Notes under the pieces: generated by a model
Seen by the model: only the letters and a program-made list of their open reading frames with translations
Databases searched by the model: none
What the model was told of the DNA's origin: nothing
Shown here: positions 25,728-34,725 of the stretch, in pieces
Numbering within the stretch: the stretch's first letter is position 1
Layout of the letters: the number at the start of each line of letters is the position of its first letter
Position numbers and translations under genes: made by a program
Assembly (NCBI GenBank): GCA_004299085.1
Contig: SCQV01000007.1
Location: forward strand, 1-44,836
From: Chitinophagaceae bacterium
GTDB lineage: Bacteria; Bacteroidota; Bacteroidia; Chitinophagales; Chitinophagaceae
Length of the DNA stretch: 44,836 nt
Direction of reading: 5' to 3'

Positions 25728-26798
25728 ATGAATCCTTCGAGAAACACCACCATAGACGTGGCAAGGGGCTTTATTGTCTTCATTATGCCCGCCGTACACT
25801 CCCTGATGCTTTACAGCACCAAATCCGTACAGACTTCGTGGCTCGGCATTATTTTCGGTTTCCTTGCCGAAGGGCCGGGTGCACAATTATTCATGGTGTT
25901 GATGGGCATATCCCTCACGCTGGGCAGGCCGAAGACCCTTCGGAAGGTGCTAATCCGCAGCTTGTTGTTATTAGCGCTGGGCTACCTGCTCAATCTGACG
26001 AAACTGCTCATCCCGTATTCTTTAGGAATGTTTCCACCCGCACTATTGCAAGCTTACGGTATTGCACCGGGTGTACGTGGCGCGTTGCAATTGCTGACGA
26101 TGGGCGATATTCTGGAATTCGCCGCTCCTGCATACCTGCTTACCTGGATGGTGTACCGGCTTCCCCATAATCGTATTTGGGCTGTTACGGGCATCTTAGC
26201 GGTTACAGTCGTCTCACCTTTAGTTTGGGACAAACAAAGTGTCATTATAGTAGTGCAATACTTGTTGCAGCTCATCGGCGGGCAGCCGCCACGGGTCTTT
26301 TTCCCGCTTTTTCCCTGGCTGGTCTATCCACTCTTTGGATTGTTGTTGGGATGTTGTATGAAGCAATGGAAAACCCGAAAGCTCTATCGTAATATGGCTT
26401 TTGCAGGTATCCTGCTGCTGGTGGCCGGTAAAGCACTGGCGCATTTTGAACCTGCGGGGTGGGAAGGCAATTTTTACCGCACAGGGCCTGCGGGAACATT
26501 GTATCATCTTGGCATTGTAACATTATGGCTTTGCCTTTGCCGGCTGGCCGTAACGAAAATCAGGTGGAATTATTTCTACCAATTTTTGTCGTGGTTGAGT
26601 AAACACATTACCAGCGTTTATATTCTGCAATGGAATGTTGTCTGCTGGCTGTTGCCGCTGTTTGGATTCAGCCGGTTGGGGCTGCTGCCCTCCGTATGCG
26701 CGATTATTATTACCTCCGCCGTGAGCTTTGGACTTAGCCGGTTCATGGACAAACTATCTGTATCCTATCATCCATTAAAAACCATATCGTATGAATGA
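25728..26798 (+). CDS. Polytopic acyltransferase-like membrane protein (DUF1624/HGSNAT-like)
   Basis: A 356-residue protein with about ten hydrophobic segments. The start, NTTIDVARGFIVFIMPAVHS, resembles the RxxxLDxxRG opening of heparan-alpha-glucosaminide N-acetyltransferase-like and YeiB/acyltransferase-3-like families; GAQLFMVLMGISLTLGRPK is also typical. Such proteins transfer acyl groups across membranes or act on envelope substrates. Its stop overlaps the next start by eight bases, so it is translationally coupled to the hydroxylase, suggesting a role with the siderophore such as modification or passage across the membrane. That role is inference. Confidence 0.75.
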   Translation: MNPSRNTTIDVARGFIVFIMPAVHSLMLYSTKSVQTSWLGIIFGFLAEGPGAQLFMVLMGISLTLGRPKTLRKVLIRSLLLLALGYLLNLTKLLIPYSLGMFPPALLQAYGIAPGVRGALQLLTMGDILEFAAPAYLLTWMVYRLPHNRIWAVTGILAVTVVSPLVWDKQSVIIVVQYLLQLIGGQPPRVFFPLFPWLVYPLFGLLLGCCMKQWKTRKLYRNMAFAGILLLVAGKALAHFEPAGWEGNFYRTGPAGTLYHLGIVTLWLCLCRLAVTKIRWNYFYQFLSWLSKHITSVYILQWNVVCWLLPLFGFSRLGLLPSVCAIIITSAVSFGLSRFMDKLSVSYHPLKTISYE

Positions 26799-28161
26799 AA
26801 CTACCTATGACCTCCTCGGCATCGGCATCGGACCTTTTAACTTAGGTCTTGCCGCCCTAACGGAAAATATTTCCGGTTTGAAATGCCTCTTCCTCGACGA
26901 GAACAATTCCTTTAGCTGGCACGCCGGCATGTTGATGCCCTGGGCAAGAATGCAGGTACCTTTCCATGCGGATTTGGTAACGCTGGCAGACCCATGCAAT
27001 AAGTATTCTTATCTTTCTTTTCTGAAAGCCAAAAATCGCTTGTTTCGCTTCACTATTCTGGAAAAATATTTTCCCTTACGCAGTGAGTACGACGATTACT
27101 GCAAATGGGTAGCCATTCAACTAAAAACATTATGTTTCGGCTTTAGGTGCGAAAGAGTAACATACGATAATAATTTACATATCTATAAAGTATTTGCATG
27201 GAATACCTACGATAAACAAACCGAATGTTTTTATACAAAGCATCTTGTTATAGGAATTGGCTCCGTGCCGCATGTTCCGGAATGTGCCAGGGATAAAATG
27301 CCCTTACCTTATTTATTCCATTCTTCCGCTTATCTCCAATGTAAAGAGGCCTTGCCGGATAAAGGTGACGTAACCATTATAGGATCAGGGCAAAGTGCAG
27401 GGGAAATCTTCTATGACCTGCTGGAGCAATACCCGCATCAAATCAAAAAGCTCCGGTGGCTGACCCGCTCCACATTTTTCCCGATGGATTACAGCAAATT
27501 TTCCTGTGAAATGACTTCACCGGAATATGTGGATTATTTTTATTCACTGGATAGTGCCCTGAAAGAAGAAATCCTTTCGCGGCAGGCGCATTTATACAAG
27601 GGCATCAACACTTCACTCATTGATGCGATTTATGATAAGCTGTATTTACTTTCTTTGACACATCCGTCTTTGTATTCCGATATTTCCCTGAACAACCATT
27701 GCGAATTGAAAGAGATACAACCGAACGGATCCGGAATGTCTCTGCGATTTTTTCATAGAGAAAAGAAGCAATGCTTTGAGCTTGCTACCGGAGCCGTGAT
27801 ACTGGCCACCGGTTACGAATATCCTTTCCCCTCCTTTCTCCAATCTGTCAGGGAACGGCTGTCCTTTGATGATGAAGGGCGTTTGGCAGCGCAACGCAAC
27901 TACAGCATTGATAAGGAAGGCCGAACTATCTTTGTCCAAAATGCCGAACTGCATACGCACGGTTTTAATTCGGCAGATTTGGGATTGGGTGTTTACCGCA
28001 ATATCATTATCATTAATACCTTATTAGCTCGTGAACATTACAGCCTCGGGGACGGCAATATTTTTCAGACCTTCGATGCTCCTGCCGGCATACCGCCCGA
28101 TATGCCGTTGAAGGAAGCAATACAAGACACTTTCTCACGTGTCTTAATTCCTGAAGGATAG
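26791..28161 (+). CDS. IucD/SidA/PvdA-family lysine or ornithine N-hydroxylase
   Basis: A 456-residue flavin monooxygenase. The FAD site is GIGIGPFNLGL (about residues 10-20). The substrate-side motif FSWHAGMLMPWARMQVPFHA is close to the family consensus, followed by LADPCNKYSYLSFL. The NADPH site is GSGQSAGE (about 199-206), and the C-terminal ATGY motif is ATGYEYPFP. These enzymes hydroxylate the terminal amine of lysine, ornithine or a diamine as the first step to hydroxamate siderophores. It is the last gene of the three-gene operon. NIS synthetases, decarboxylase and exporter genes expected for a complete aerobactin- or desferrioxamine-like pathway are not in the window. Confidence 0.92.
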   Translation: MNETTYDLLGIGIGPFNLGLAALTENISGLKCLFLDENNSFSWHAGMLMPWARMQVPFHADLVTLADPCNKYSYLSFLKAKNRLFRFTILEKYFPLRSEYDDYCKWVAIQLKTLCFGFRCERVTYDNNLHIYKVFAWNTYDKQTECFYTKHLVIGIGSVPHVPECARDKMPLPYLFHSSAYLQCKEALPDKGDVTIIGSGQSAGEIFYDLLEQYPHQIKKLRWLTRSTFFPMDYSKFSCEMTSPEYVDYFYSLDSALKEEILSRQAHLYKGINTSLIDAIYDKLYLLSLTHPSLYSDISLNNHCELKEIQPNGSGMSLRFFHREKKQCFELATGAVILATGYEYPFPSFLQSVRERLSFDDEGRLAAQRNYSIDKEGRTIFVQNAELHTHGFNSADLGLGVYRNIIIINTLLAREHYSLGDGNIFQTFDAPAGIPPDMPLKEAIQDTFSRVLIPEG

Positions 28162-28198
28162 ATATCACTATTCTGTCGCTAACGTAGCAACATAATTG

Positions 28199-28230
28199 AA
28201 AGGGGAATCGTAACTTTGATATCCCCTTTT
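28199..28230 (+). terminator. Probable terminator of the siderophore-type operon
   Basis: AAAGGGGA and TCCCCTTT form an eight-base stem around a 15-base loop, followed by a short T-run. It lies about 38 bases after the hydroxylase stop. Confidence 0.55.
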
Positions 28231-28376
28231 CAGATATGTAACCATATACCTTTTGTCGCAAGGCAAAGGCGGTATATTCTATGTCCGTAGTTGCACAGTA
28301 GCTATGGATATCCCTTTCCACTTCCAACAGAAAATAAGGCAACGATAAGATCGTATTCACACAAAAATCTTCAGTT

Positions 28377-29546
28377 ATGAAAAATAATGATCATCAGCAA
28401 ATGGCGCTCAATGAATTTCTGCTCGAAATACATCCGCTGATTATTGCTATCTCCGATAAAAAAATACAACAATGGCAGGGCTTTTTGGAAGTTAGTGCCT
28501 ATCATCTTCTCCAGTACCTGAAAACAAAAGTATATACACTCCAAAATAAGCAGGAGGCAGAAAGCATGATACAGCACCAGCAGGCAGCATTGATAGAAAT
28601 GATTAATGAGTTGCAATCGTTTATTAAACAGGTGGACACCACAAGTAAGCAAGGACAACTATTGATAACGTTTTATATGGAAGTGACCAATATTGTTCAG
28701 TCCACACTCAATTATATCCTGCAACATTTTTCCAAATACCTGAACCTGCAATTAAACGTGCCGGCAAGTTACCTGCCGGTGGTAAAAAAAGAAATCGAGG
28801 AGCGGGTGTCTGCCATTCGGGAGAATCTCTCCAACGTAGAAACAGTACACCTGCTGGCAATCGCAATGGAACCGTTGACAGCGTTTTTAGAAGATGCCAC
28901 AGCGAAAATTACCTACCGGCGGTTACAATATTACATGGCACTGATAGAGGAGTTAAGTGTTATTCACCCGGAAGACGACGTAAAGTGTGCGATACGTACT
29001 TCACTTGTGTACCTGAACTTCAATTCCAAGGCTTTTGAAAAGTACTCCTTAGAATTTTTGCTTTCGGAAGAAGATTATATCGAAAACGAAATCGAACGCC
29101 GCGATAAGCTCTTGTGGATAATCAAGTCTATGAAGCAGCTTCAGGTAAAGCCAGGCGCCATTCTTTACGAAGACCGCCCAAGTGTCTATGATTATATGCT
29201 AAAATACGCCCGTGAAGAATTTGAATATTTACAATTCAAATTGCAAGAGCACGGTGAAACACTACAAGCAGCTTCGGGAAAGGAAGAAAGAGAAACAAAA
29301 ATAGATCTTTCCAGTAATCTATCAGTGTTCGCAGGTATTCTCAAGGTCTTTATGGAAGCAGGTTTCATTGCCAACCGGAAGAAAATGGATGTACTTCGGG
29401 TGATGGCAGACAGCCATCGGGTGAATAGAAAGCCGGTTTCCCTGGAAAGCCTGCGGACGCTATACAATAATGTTGATTTCCAAACAGGTAAAGCGGTTAT
29501 AGATATATTTTTTCAACTGCTGAATAAAGCCAGGTCTATGTATTAA
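28377..29546 (+). CDS. rteC: RteC-like conjugative-transposon regulator
   Basis: A 389-residue protein rich in helices. The C-terminal half resembles RteC: ITYRRLQYYMALIEEL, CAIRTSLVYLNFNSKAFEKY, and the end SLRTLYNNVDFQTGKAVIDI. In CTnDOT, RteC activates the excision operon in response to the RteAB two-component system. The protein is longer than CTnDOT RteC, with an N-terminal extension of about 150 residues without known domain. It is followed by a strong terminator, so it is transcribed apart from the tra genes. No RteA or RteB gene is present here. Confidence 0.82.
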   Translation: MKNNDHQQMALNEFLLEIHPLIIAISDKKIQQWQGFLEVSAYHLLQYLKTKVYTLQNKQEAESMIQHQQAALIEMINELQSFIKQVDTTSKQGQLLITFYMEVTNIVQSTLNYILQHFSKYLNLQLNVPASYLPVVKKEIEERVSAIRENLSNVETVHLLAIAMEPLTAFLEDATAKITYRRLQYYMALIEELSVIHPEDDVKCAIRTSLVYLNFNSKAFEKYSLEFLLSEEDYIENEIERRDKLLWIIKSMKQLQVKPGAILYEDRPSVYDYMLKYAREEFEYLQFKLQEHGETLQAASGKEERETKIDLSSNLSVFAGILKVFMEAGFIANRKKMDVLRVMADSHRVNRKPVSLESLRTLYNNVDFQTGKAVIDIFFQLLNKARSMY

Positions 29547-29571
29547 CATTCATCCGAAGTTATATTATCGA

Positions 29572-29598
29572 GCCGCTTCCTTCCGGGAGCGGCTTTTT
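29572..29598 (+). terminator. Intrinsic terminator after rteC
   Basis: GCCGCTTCC pairs with GGGAGCGGC (one G-U pair) around a TTCC loop and is followed by TTTTT. It lies about 25 bases after the RteC stop. Confidence 0.9.
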
Positions 29599-29738
29599 AT
29601 TACATAACAACGAAAGGGCTGTTTTCTTTAAGATTTTATCTTCTTCACACTCATTTACTTCCAAAGGTTTCCGGAAAAACGGGAACTTTTTCGCGTTTGC
29701 AGCTTACCATATTTGCATTGTAATAAAAATGCAGCAAA

Positions 29739-29942
29739 ATGATATTTGATCTTCATCTCACCTGGAAAGCGTATCTGGCGTACTGCGGTGCTGCCGGCCT
29801 GCTTTATTATGGATGGCTCGGTATTGCTTATTACCGCAAAGATATTGTTCGTTTTTTCAATAAGCGTTCTTATGCGGAGGATAATCATCTGCCAGGTATC
29901 GGCGCAGGCAGCTCGCCGCCGGAGGATACCGGTCAGCCATAG
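29739..29942 (+). CDS. Small membrane protein at the head of the tra region
   Basis: A 67-residue protein with one hydrophobic segment (about 12-30, LAYCGAAGLLYYGWLGIAYY) and a polar, proline-containing tail. I do not recognise the family. It precedes the TraE gene, a place where small single-span proteins occur in Bacteroidota conjugative elements. An overlapping frame of 84 residues (29746-30000) is less convincing because its composition is not membrane-like. Confidence 0.55.
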   Translation: MIFDLHLTWKAYLAYCGAAGLLYYGWLGIAYYRKDIVRFFNKRSYAEDNHLPGIGAGSSPPEDTGQP

Positions 29943-30014
29943 TTACCGTGCTCATAATAAATATTCCCTGTACCGCAAATGTGGCGGAGTGCATAGGTAG
30001 TGTTGAGAGAGCGG

Positions 30015-30068
30015 CAGGGATAGTTCCTGATGGACAGTCCGCCTTTAGAGGCGGGCTGCACCGGGAAC
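30015..30068 (+). other. Structured leader upstream of traE
   Basis: GTCCGCC pairs with GGCGGGC (one G-U) around TTTAGA, nested inside GTTCC/GGAAC. The stretch is more GC-rich than its flanks and lies about 40 bases before the TraE start, so it would be in the 5' leader of the tra operon. No T-run follows, so it is not a plain terminator. Confidence 0.5.
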
Positions 30069-30107
30069 GAAAGGAAATAGTTCTTTAAAAGTTTTAAAAC
30101 AAAGGAT

Positions 30108-30446
30108 ATGTGTAGAATGAATTGTGCAGGGAATGGAATCCTTAAAAGAAAAATAATACAGATGGCAGCGACCATCGTATTGACGATTACTGGTATGGCG
30201 GCTTACGCACAGGACGGAAGCGCCGGCATCGAACAGGCGAATACGCAGGTGCGCAGCTATTTTGATGTGGGTTGCAACCTGATGTATGCGATTGGAGCGG
30301 TGCTTGGGTTAGTGGGAGCCATCAAGGTATATCAGAAATGGCAACACGGGCATCCCGATACGGGAACGACCGCGGCGGCGTGGTTTGGAAGTTGCATTTT
30401 TTTGGTCGTGGTGGCTACGGTGTTGAAGAGTTTCTTCGGACTGTAG
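30108..30446 (+). CDS. traE: Conjugative transfer protein TraE (DUF4134)
   Basis: A 112-residue small membrane protein. The N-terminal hydrophobic signal (about 18-35) ends near AYAQ. Two membrane segments follow (about 58-72 and 93-110), with the DUF4134 pattern of a pilin-like VirB2-type subunit: VGCNLMYAIGAVLGLVGAIKVY and a WFGSCIFLVV region. It opens the tra operon and is 24 bases before TraF. In Bacteroidota elements this protein is taken to be part of the mating-pair channel. Confidence 0.88.
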   Translation: MCRMNCAGNGILKRKIIQMAATIVLTITGMAAYAQDGSAGIEQANTQVRSYFDVGCNLMYAIGAVLGLVGAIKVYQKWQHGHPDTGTTAAAWFGSCIFLVVVATVLKSFFGL

Positions 30447-30470
30447 GAAGTTATAAGCGGTAAGTTTTTT

Positions 30471-30782
30471 ATGGTGAATAGTGTATATTATATCAATAAA
30501 GGAATCAATCAACCTTTGACATTCAAAGGTTTGAAAGCACAGTATATCTGGTACCTGGGCGGCGGACTGGTGGTGTTGCTGGTACTCTTTGCGGTGCTGT
30601 ATATCATCGGCATTAACACGTTTATTATTCTTATTGTTGTCGGTGGTGCAGGAATATTCTTATTTACGAAAGTATATAAGCTAAGCAAGACTTACGGGCA
30701 ATACGGCATGATGAAACGCACGGCGAAAAGGATGTTGCCGAAAACAATCAAATGCAGTAGTAGAAGTCTTTTTATCCTCTAA
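30471..30782 (+). CDS. traF: Conjugative transfer protein TraF (DUF4133)
   Basis: A 103-residue membrane protein of the VirB3 type. INKGINQPLTFKGLKAQYIW is the characteristic DUF4133 N-terminus, followed by two close membrane segments (about 27-45 and 48-66) and a basic tail with KTYGQYGMMK. Length is normal for the family. VirB3-like proteins work with the VirB4 ATPase, here encoded by the next gene. Confidence 0.9.
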   Translation: MVNSVYYINKGINQPLTFKGLKAQYIWYLGGGLVVLLVLFAVLYIIGINTFIILIVVGGAGIFLFTKVYKLSKTYGQYGMMKRTAKRMLPKTIKCSSRSLFIL

Positions 30783-30867
30783 GGGGAAAAGGGGTTCACA
30801 CAGCGTGCATAGGGTAATTTAGATACAGAGTTCAGATTGATTAAATAATGAATGAAAATGAGGTGGT

Positions 30868-33312
30868 ATGGAAAAGAGGCTGGAAGAACTATATCCGATT
30901 ATGGATATTGAACATGATTGCATTTTATCGAAACAGGGCGATATAACACTTGCGTATAAAGTTACCTTACCCGAAGTCTTTACGCTCTCGGACGAGGAAT
31001 ACGAAGCCTTGCACCAGGCGTTTATCAAAGCGGTGAAGCTGCTGCCGAAGAACAGCACTCTGCATAAACAGGATTGGTTTGTCAAAGAAACTTATCACGC
31101 CGACTTTGAAAAAGAGGACACGAGTTTTTTGACAAGGGCAAGCGAACGGTTTTTCAATGAAAGACCATACCTGCATCACGAATGCTTTATCTTTTTGACA
31201 AAAACGCCCGATGACAGAAGACCGTCGTCATCGGTTATCAATAGCCTGACAAGACCGAACCTTGTACCTGAACAAACTTTAAGTTTTAAGGCTTTACAAG
31301 CTTTTGAAAATAGTGCAGGACAGTTTGCCCATATTCTCTCGGATGCAGGCATCCAATTAGAAAGGCTAAACAACTATGCGATAAGAAGTACTAAAAACAA
31401 AGCGGGCATCATTGAACGGTATTTGTTTTTGTCTTCGGAAACAAAAGATTTTATCAAAGACATTCAGTTTACGGATGAACTGAAAATTGGCGACAACCAG
31501 GTGCAGCTCTATACTTTAGCCGATGCGCAGGACTTGCCAGCGCTTTGTGGCAGCCGTATCAATTACGAAAAGTATTCAACGGATAGGACAAAATTCAGCA
31601 CCGGCTTTGCGGCAACGCTCGGGCTATTGTTGCCTGTAAATCATATCTACAATCAATATCTTGTTATCGGCGATGCGCAGGCGACCATTAAAAAGTTAGA
31701 AAGCAAAAAATTAAGATTACAGTCGCTCGCCAATTATTCGAGGGAGAACGCCATTGCGCGGGATGCAGTCAATGATTTTTTAAATGAATGTATTGCCGAG
31801 CAAAGCCTGCCTGTTAAGGCGCATTTTAATTTGTTATGCTGGACGGATAGTAAGGAAGAATTGAAAGACATCCGCAATGCCGTTACGGCTTCGCTCGCTC
31901 AAATAGACGCTACGGCAAAACAGGAAACGGCGGGCGCGGCGCAGATTTTCTGGTCGGGCATCCCGGGCAATGCGGGGGATTTACCGCTCAATGAAACATT
32001 TGATACGTTCGCGGCGCAGGCTTGTTGTTTCTTCAATATGGAAACCAATTACCGCGACAGCATCAGTGCTGTGGGTCTGAGGCTCGGCGACAGACTGACG
32101 GGCAGGCCTGTCCATGTAGATATCAGTGATGAGCCAATGAAAATGGGTATTTGCACCAACCGCAACAAATTCATTTTGGGACCGTCAGGCTCGGGCAAAA
32201 GCTTTTTCACTAACCACATGGTACGTTCTTATTATGAACAAGGGACTCACATCGTTCTCGTGGACGTGGGGCATTCTTATAAAGGCCTGTGCGATATGGT
32301 TCACGGGTATTACTTTACTTATAGTGAAACAGACCCCATTCGTTTTAATCCTTTCTATATCGGGGCGGGGGACACGCTTGATATTGAAAAAAAAGAGAGC
32401 ATTAAAACCTTGTTGTTGGCTTTATGGAAAAAAGATGATGAGCGCTTTACGCGCAGCGAATACGTTGCCTTATCCAATGCTTTGCAGGGATATTTTGACA
32501 AGCTGCACAAAGACCGGTCAGTCTTCCCGTGCTTCAACACTTTCTATGAATATATCCAAAGCGAGTTTTTGGAAGTATTGGAAAAAGACAAGGTTAAGGA
32601 ACGGCATTTTGATGTGGATAATTTTCTCTTTGTATTAAGACCGTTTTATTCGGGCGGGGAATTTGATTTTTTGCTGAACGCAACGGAAAACCTGGATTTG
32701 CTTCAACAGCCCTTTATTGTTTTTGAATTGGACAATATCAAGGATAGCATATTATTTCCGGTCGTTACACTGATTATTATGGAAGTTTTTATCAGCAAGA
32801 TGCGTAAGCTCAAAGGCATTCGCAAAATGATCTTGATAGAGGAAGCGTGGAAAGCCATAGCCCGCGAGGGTATGGCAGAGTATATCAAGTATTTGTTTAA
32901 AACCGTCAGGAAATTCTTTGGCGAAGCGATTGTCGTAACGCAGGAAGTGGAAGACATTGTTTCTTCGCCGGTTGTCAAACAGGCAATCATCAATAACAGC
33001 GATTGCAAGATATTGTTAGACCAGTCGAAGTACCAGAACAAGTTTGAGCAGATACAGGAACTATTGGGTTTGACCGAAAAAGAAAAAGCGTTGGTATTGT
33101 CCGTGAACAAAGCCAATGACCCGGACAGAAAATATAAAGAGGTGTTTATTTCTCTCGGCGGTATGTTATCAAAAGTTTACAGGACGGAAGTGTCGCGTGA
33201 GGAATATTACACCTATACGACCGAAGAAAGCGAGAAAGTAAAAATGCTGGAATACGCTGAAAAGTACGGTAGTATAGAAAAAGGGATAAAAGCGCTTGTA
33301 AATGATAATTAA
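30868..33312 (+). CDS. traG: TraG-type conjugation ATPase (VirB4-like)
   Basis: An 814-residue ATPase that powers assembly and substrate movement in the type IV secretion channel. The Walker A site is GPSGSGKS at about residues 438-445. A Walker B site MILIEEAWKAI lies near 653-665. The N-terminal 400 residues match the TraG_N domain (IEHDCILSKQGDITLAYKV, HKQDWFVKE). Length is normal for Bacteroidota TraG. The name should not be confused with the VirD4-like TraG of RP4: this is the VirB4 homologue, and no VirD4 coupling protein is seen in the window. Confidence 0.95.
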   Translation: MEKRLEELYPIMDIEHDCILSKQGDITLAYKVTLPEVFTLSDEEYEALHQAFIKAVKLLPKNSTLHKQDWFVKETYHADFEKEDTSFLTRASERFFNERPYLHHECFIFLTKTPDDRRPSSSVINSLTRPNLVPEQTLSFKALQAFENSAGQFAHILSDAGIQLERLNNYAIRSTKNKAGIIERYLFLSSETKDFIKDIQFTDELKIGDNQVQLYTLADAQDLPALCGSRINYEKYSTDRTKFSTGFAATLGLLLPVNHIYNQYLVIGDAQATIKKLESKKLRLQSLANYSRENAIARDAVNDFLNECIAEQSLPVKAHFNLLCWTDSKEELKDIRNAVTASLAQIDATAKQETAGAAQIFWSGIPGNAGDLPLNETFDTFAAQACCFFNMETNYRDSISAVGLRLGDRLTGRPVHVDISDEPMKMGICTNRNKFILGPSGSGKSFFTNHMVRSYYEQGTHIVLVDVGHSYKGLCDMVHGYYFTYSETDPIRFNPFYIGAGDTLDIEKKESIKTLLLALWKKDDERFTRSEYVALSNALQGYFDKLHKDRSVFPCFNTFYEYIQSEFLEVLEKDKVKERHFDVDNFLFVLRPFYSGGEFDFLLNATENLDLLQQPFIVFELDNIKDSILFPVVTLIIMEVFISKMRKLKGIRKMILIEEAWKAIAREGMAEYIKYLFKTVRKFFGEAIVVTQEVEDIVSSPVVKQAIINNSDCKILLDQSKYQNKFEQIQELLGLTEKEKALVLSVNKANDPDRKYKEVFISLGGMLSKVYRTEVSREEYYTYTTEESEKVKMLEYAEKYGSIEKGIKALVNDN

Positions 33313-33324
33313 AAAATATGAACG

Positions 33325-34002
33325 ATGAAGACGTTACCGATTTTGTTTTTGTTGATGCTGTTGTCGTTATGCAGTATCCACAAGTGTGAGGCACAGGATA
33401 TTCCGGGGTCGGGCGTGGTAACGGGCCTGGTAAAGCGTGTAATCAAAGCGATTGATTTGGAAGTGCAGCGTTTGCAGAACAATACGATTGCCTTACAAAA
33501 TGTACAGAAAGTTTTAGAAAACACAGAATCCAAACTGCACCTCCATGAAATTGCCGGATGGATGCAAAAGCAAAAGGATTTGTACCAGCATTATTATAAT
33601 GAGTTGTGGGAAGTGAAAACCATTATTACCGATTATCACCGCATCAAAGAAATATCGGAAAAGCAAGTGGCGTTGGTCAATGCTTATAAACATGCCTGGG
33701 GCTTATTGCAGCAGGACAAGCACTTTACACCCGAAGAAATTTCTTATATGAGCGAAGTGTATAGCGGCATTCTTAACCAGACGATGGAAGACGCCAACGG
33801 TTTGCTGAATATTGTTACCGCTTTTACAACGCAGATGGATGATGCGGCAAGAATGAAGATGATTGACGATGTCGGCAACAAGGTAGATGAAAATTATAAC
33901 GACCTGCAACGCTTCAACACCGAAAACGAAATACTCTCCTTACAAAGGAGTAAGGACGCAAATGATGCAGCGGAGGTGAAATGGATGTATGGCCTCCCCT
34001 AA
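33325..34002 (+). CDS. TraI-like conjugal transfer protein, paralogue 1
   Basis: A 225-residue exported, mostly helical protein. The signal peptide ends near residue 23 (HKCEAQ). The body is coiled-coil-like, with the C-terminal family signature of a DDAARMKMID helix and FNTENEILSLQRSKDAN. Homologues in Bacteroidota elements are called TraI; the name does not mean relaxase. It starts 12 bases after the TraG stop, so is cotranscribed. It is one of three successive related genes, probably periplasmic VirB5-like components, a role inferred from position. Confidence 0.82.
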   Translation: MKTLPILFLLMLLSLCSIHKCEAQDIPGSGVVTGLVKRVIKAIDLEVQRLQNNTIALQNVQKVLENTESKLHLHEIAGWMQKQKDLYQHYYNELWEVKTIITDYHRIKEISEKQVALVNAYKHAWGLLQQDKHFTPEEISYMSEVYSGILNQTMEDANGLLNIVTAFTTQMDDAARMKMIDDVGNKVDENYNDLQRFNTENEILSLQRSKDANDAAEVKWMYGLP

Positions 34003-34023
34003 CCTCTTCCAGGCAGGGGGACA

Positions 34024-34087
34024 GAAAAAGTATTCCCAAAAAATGATGAAATGAAAAAGTATTCCCAAAAAATGATGAAATGAAAAA
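34024..34087 (+). repeat. 29-base tandem repeat spanning the next gene's start
   Basis: A 29-base unit containing GAAAAAGTATTCCC and AATGATGAAAT occurs twice in full, and the third copy begins at the start codon of the next gene (GAAAAAGTATTTA). The period is not a multiple of three, so the duplicated ATG at 34051 reads a short frame, MKKYSQKMMK then stop, that ends just past the true start. Confidence 0.88.
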
Positions 34088-34721
34088 GTATTTACTCATA
34101 CTGATTACACTTCTTACGGCAAGTAATATTCACGCGCAGACTTTCTCGGAGTTCTTTCAACAGAAAAAGACGCAGAAAAAATATTTGTTGAAGCAAATAG
34201 CAGAACTGCAAAGCTACATCGAGCTGGCAAAAAAAGGATACGGCATTGTGAGTGACGGCTTAAACTTTATCGGTGATTTAAAGGGCGGAAAATTCAATTT
34301 AAGTAAGGATTATTTTTCATCGTTGGATAATATCAGCCACATGGTAAAAAAAGACAACGACATTGCGAATACTGTCTCTTTGCAGGCTTCGATTAATGAT
34401 TTGTATAACAAGGCAAAGAAAGATGCCGGCAGCGTTTATTTGTCTTCGTCCGAAAAAAATTATATCCAAAAAGTCTGGAGCAACTTGCTGGATAAATGCA
34501 ATGACAACATCACACAGTTGGATAATCTTACTACGGCGGGCCATTACAAAATGACCGAAAACGAAAGGCTGCAAGCCATTGATAAAGTGTATAACGATAT
34601 GCAGGACAAAAAGGATTTTGCCAACAGTTTCTATAATGAAGTAAAAGTATTGATTAACCAACGGACAAAAGAACAAATGGAAGCAAAGGAATTGGAAAGC
34701 ATATATACGCCTTCTCCATAG
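34080..34721 (+). CDS. TraI-like / TerB-annotated conjugal transfer protein, paralogue 2
   Basis: A 213-residue exported helical protein. The signal peptide spans about 1-20 (LLTASNIHAQ). The FSEFFQQKKTQKKYLLKQIAELQSYIELAKKGY opening is characteristic of the set often labelled TerB-family in annotations of Bacteroidota elements; I see no link to tellurite resistance. The C-terminal half shares MTENERLQAIDKVYNDM with paralogue 3 (MSDAERLAAIDRLYDD). Its start codon is the end of a tandem repeat, and its stop is four bases from the 3' end of an antisense tRNA gene. Confidence 0.82.
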   Translation: MKKYLLILITLLTASNIHAQTFSEFFQQKKTQKKYLLKQIAELQSYIELAKKGYGIVSDGLNFIGDLKGGKFNLSKDYFSSLDNISHMVKKDNDIANTVSLQASINDLYNKAKKDAGSVYLSSSEKNYIQKVWSNLLDKCNDNITQLDNLTTAGHYKMTENERLQAIDKVYNDMQDKKDFANSFYNEVKVLINQRTKEQMEAKELESIYTPSP

Positions 34722-34725
34722 TGAG

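Noticed and set aside
29746-30000. 84-residue ORF overlapping the small membrane-protein gene
   Set aside because: It overlaps the 67-residue frame with less plausible composition and runs into the structured leader.
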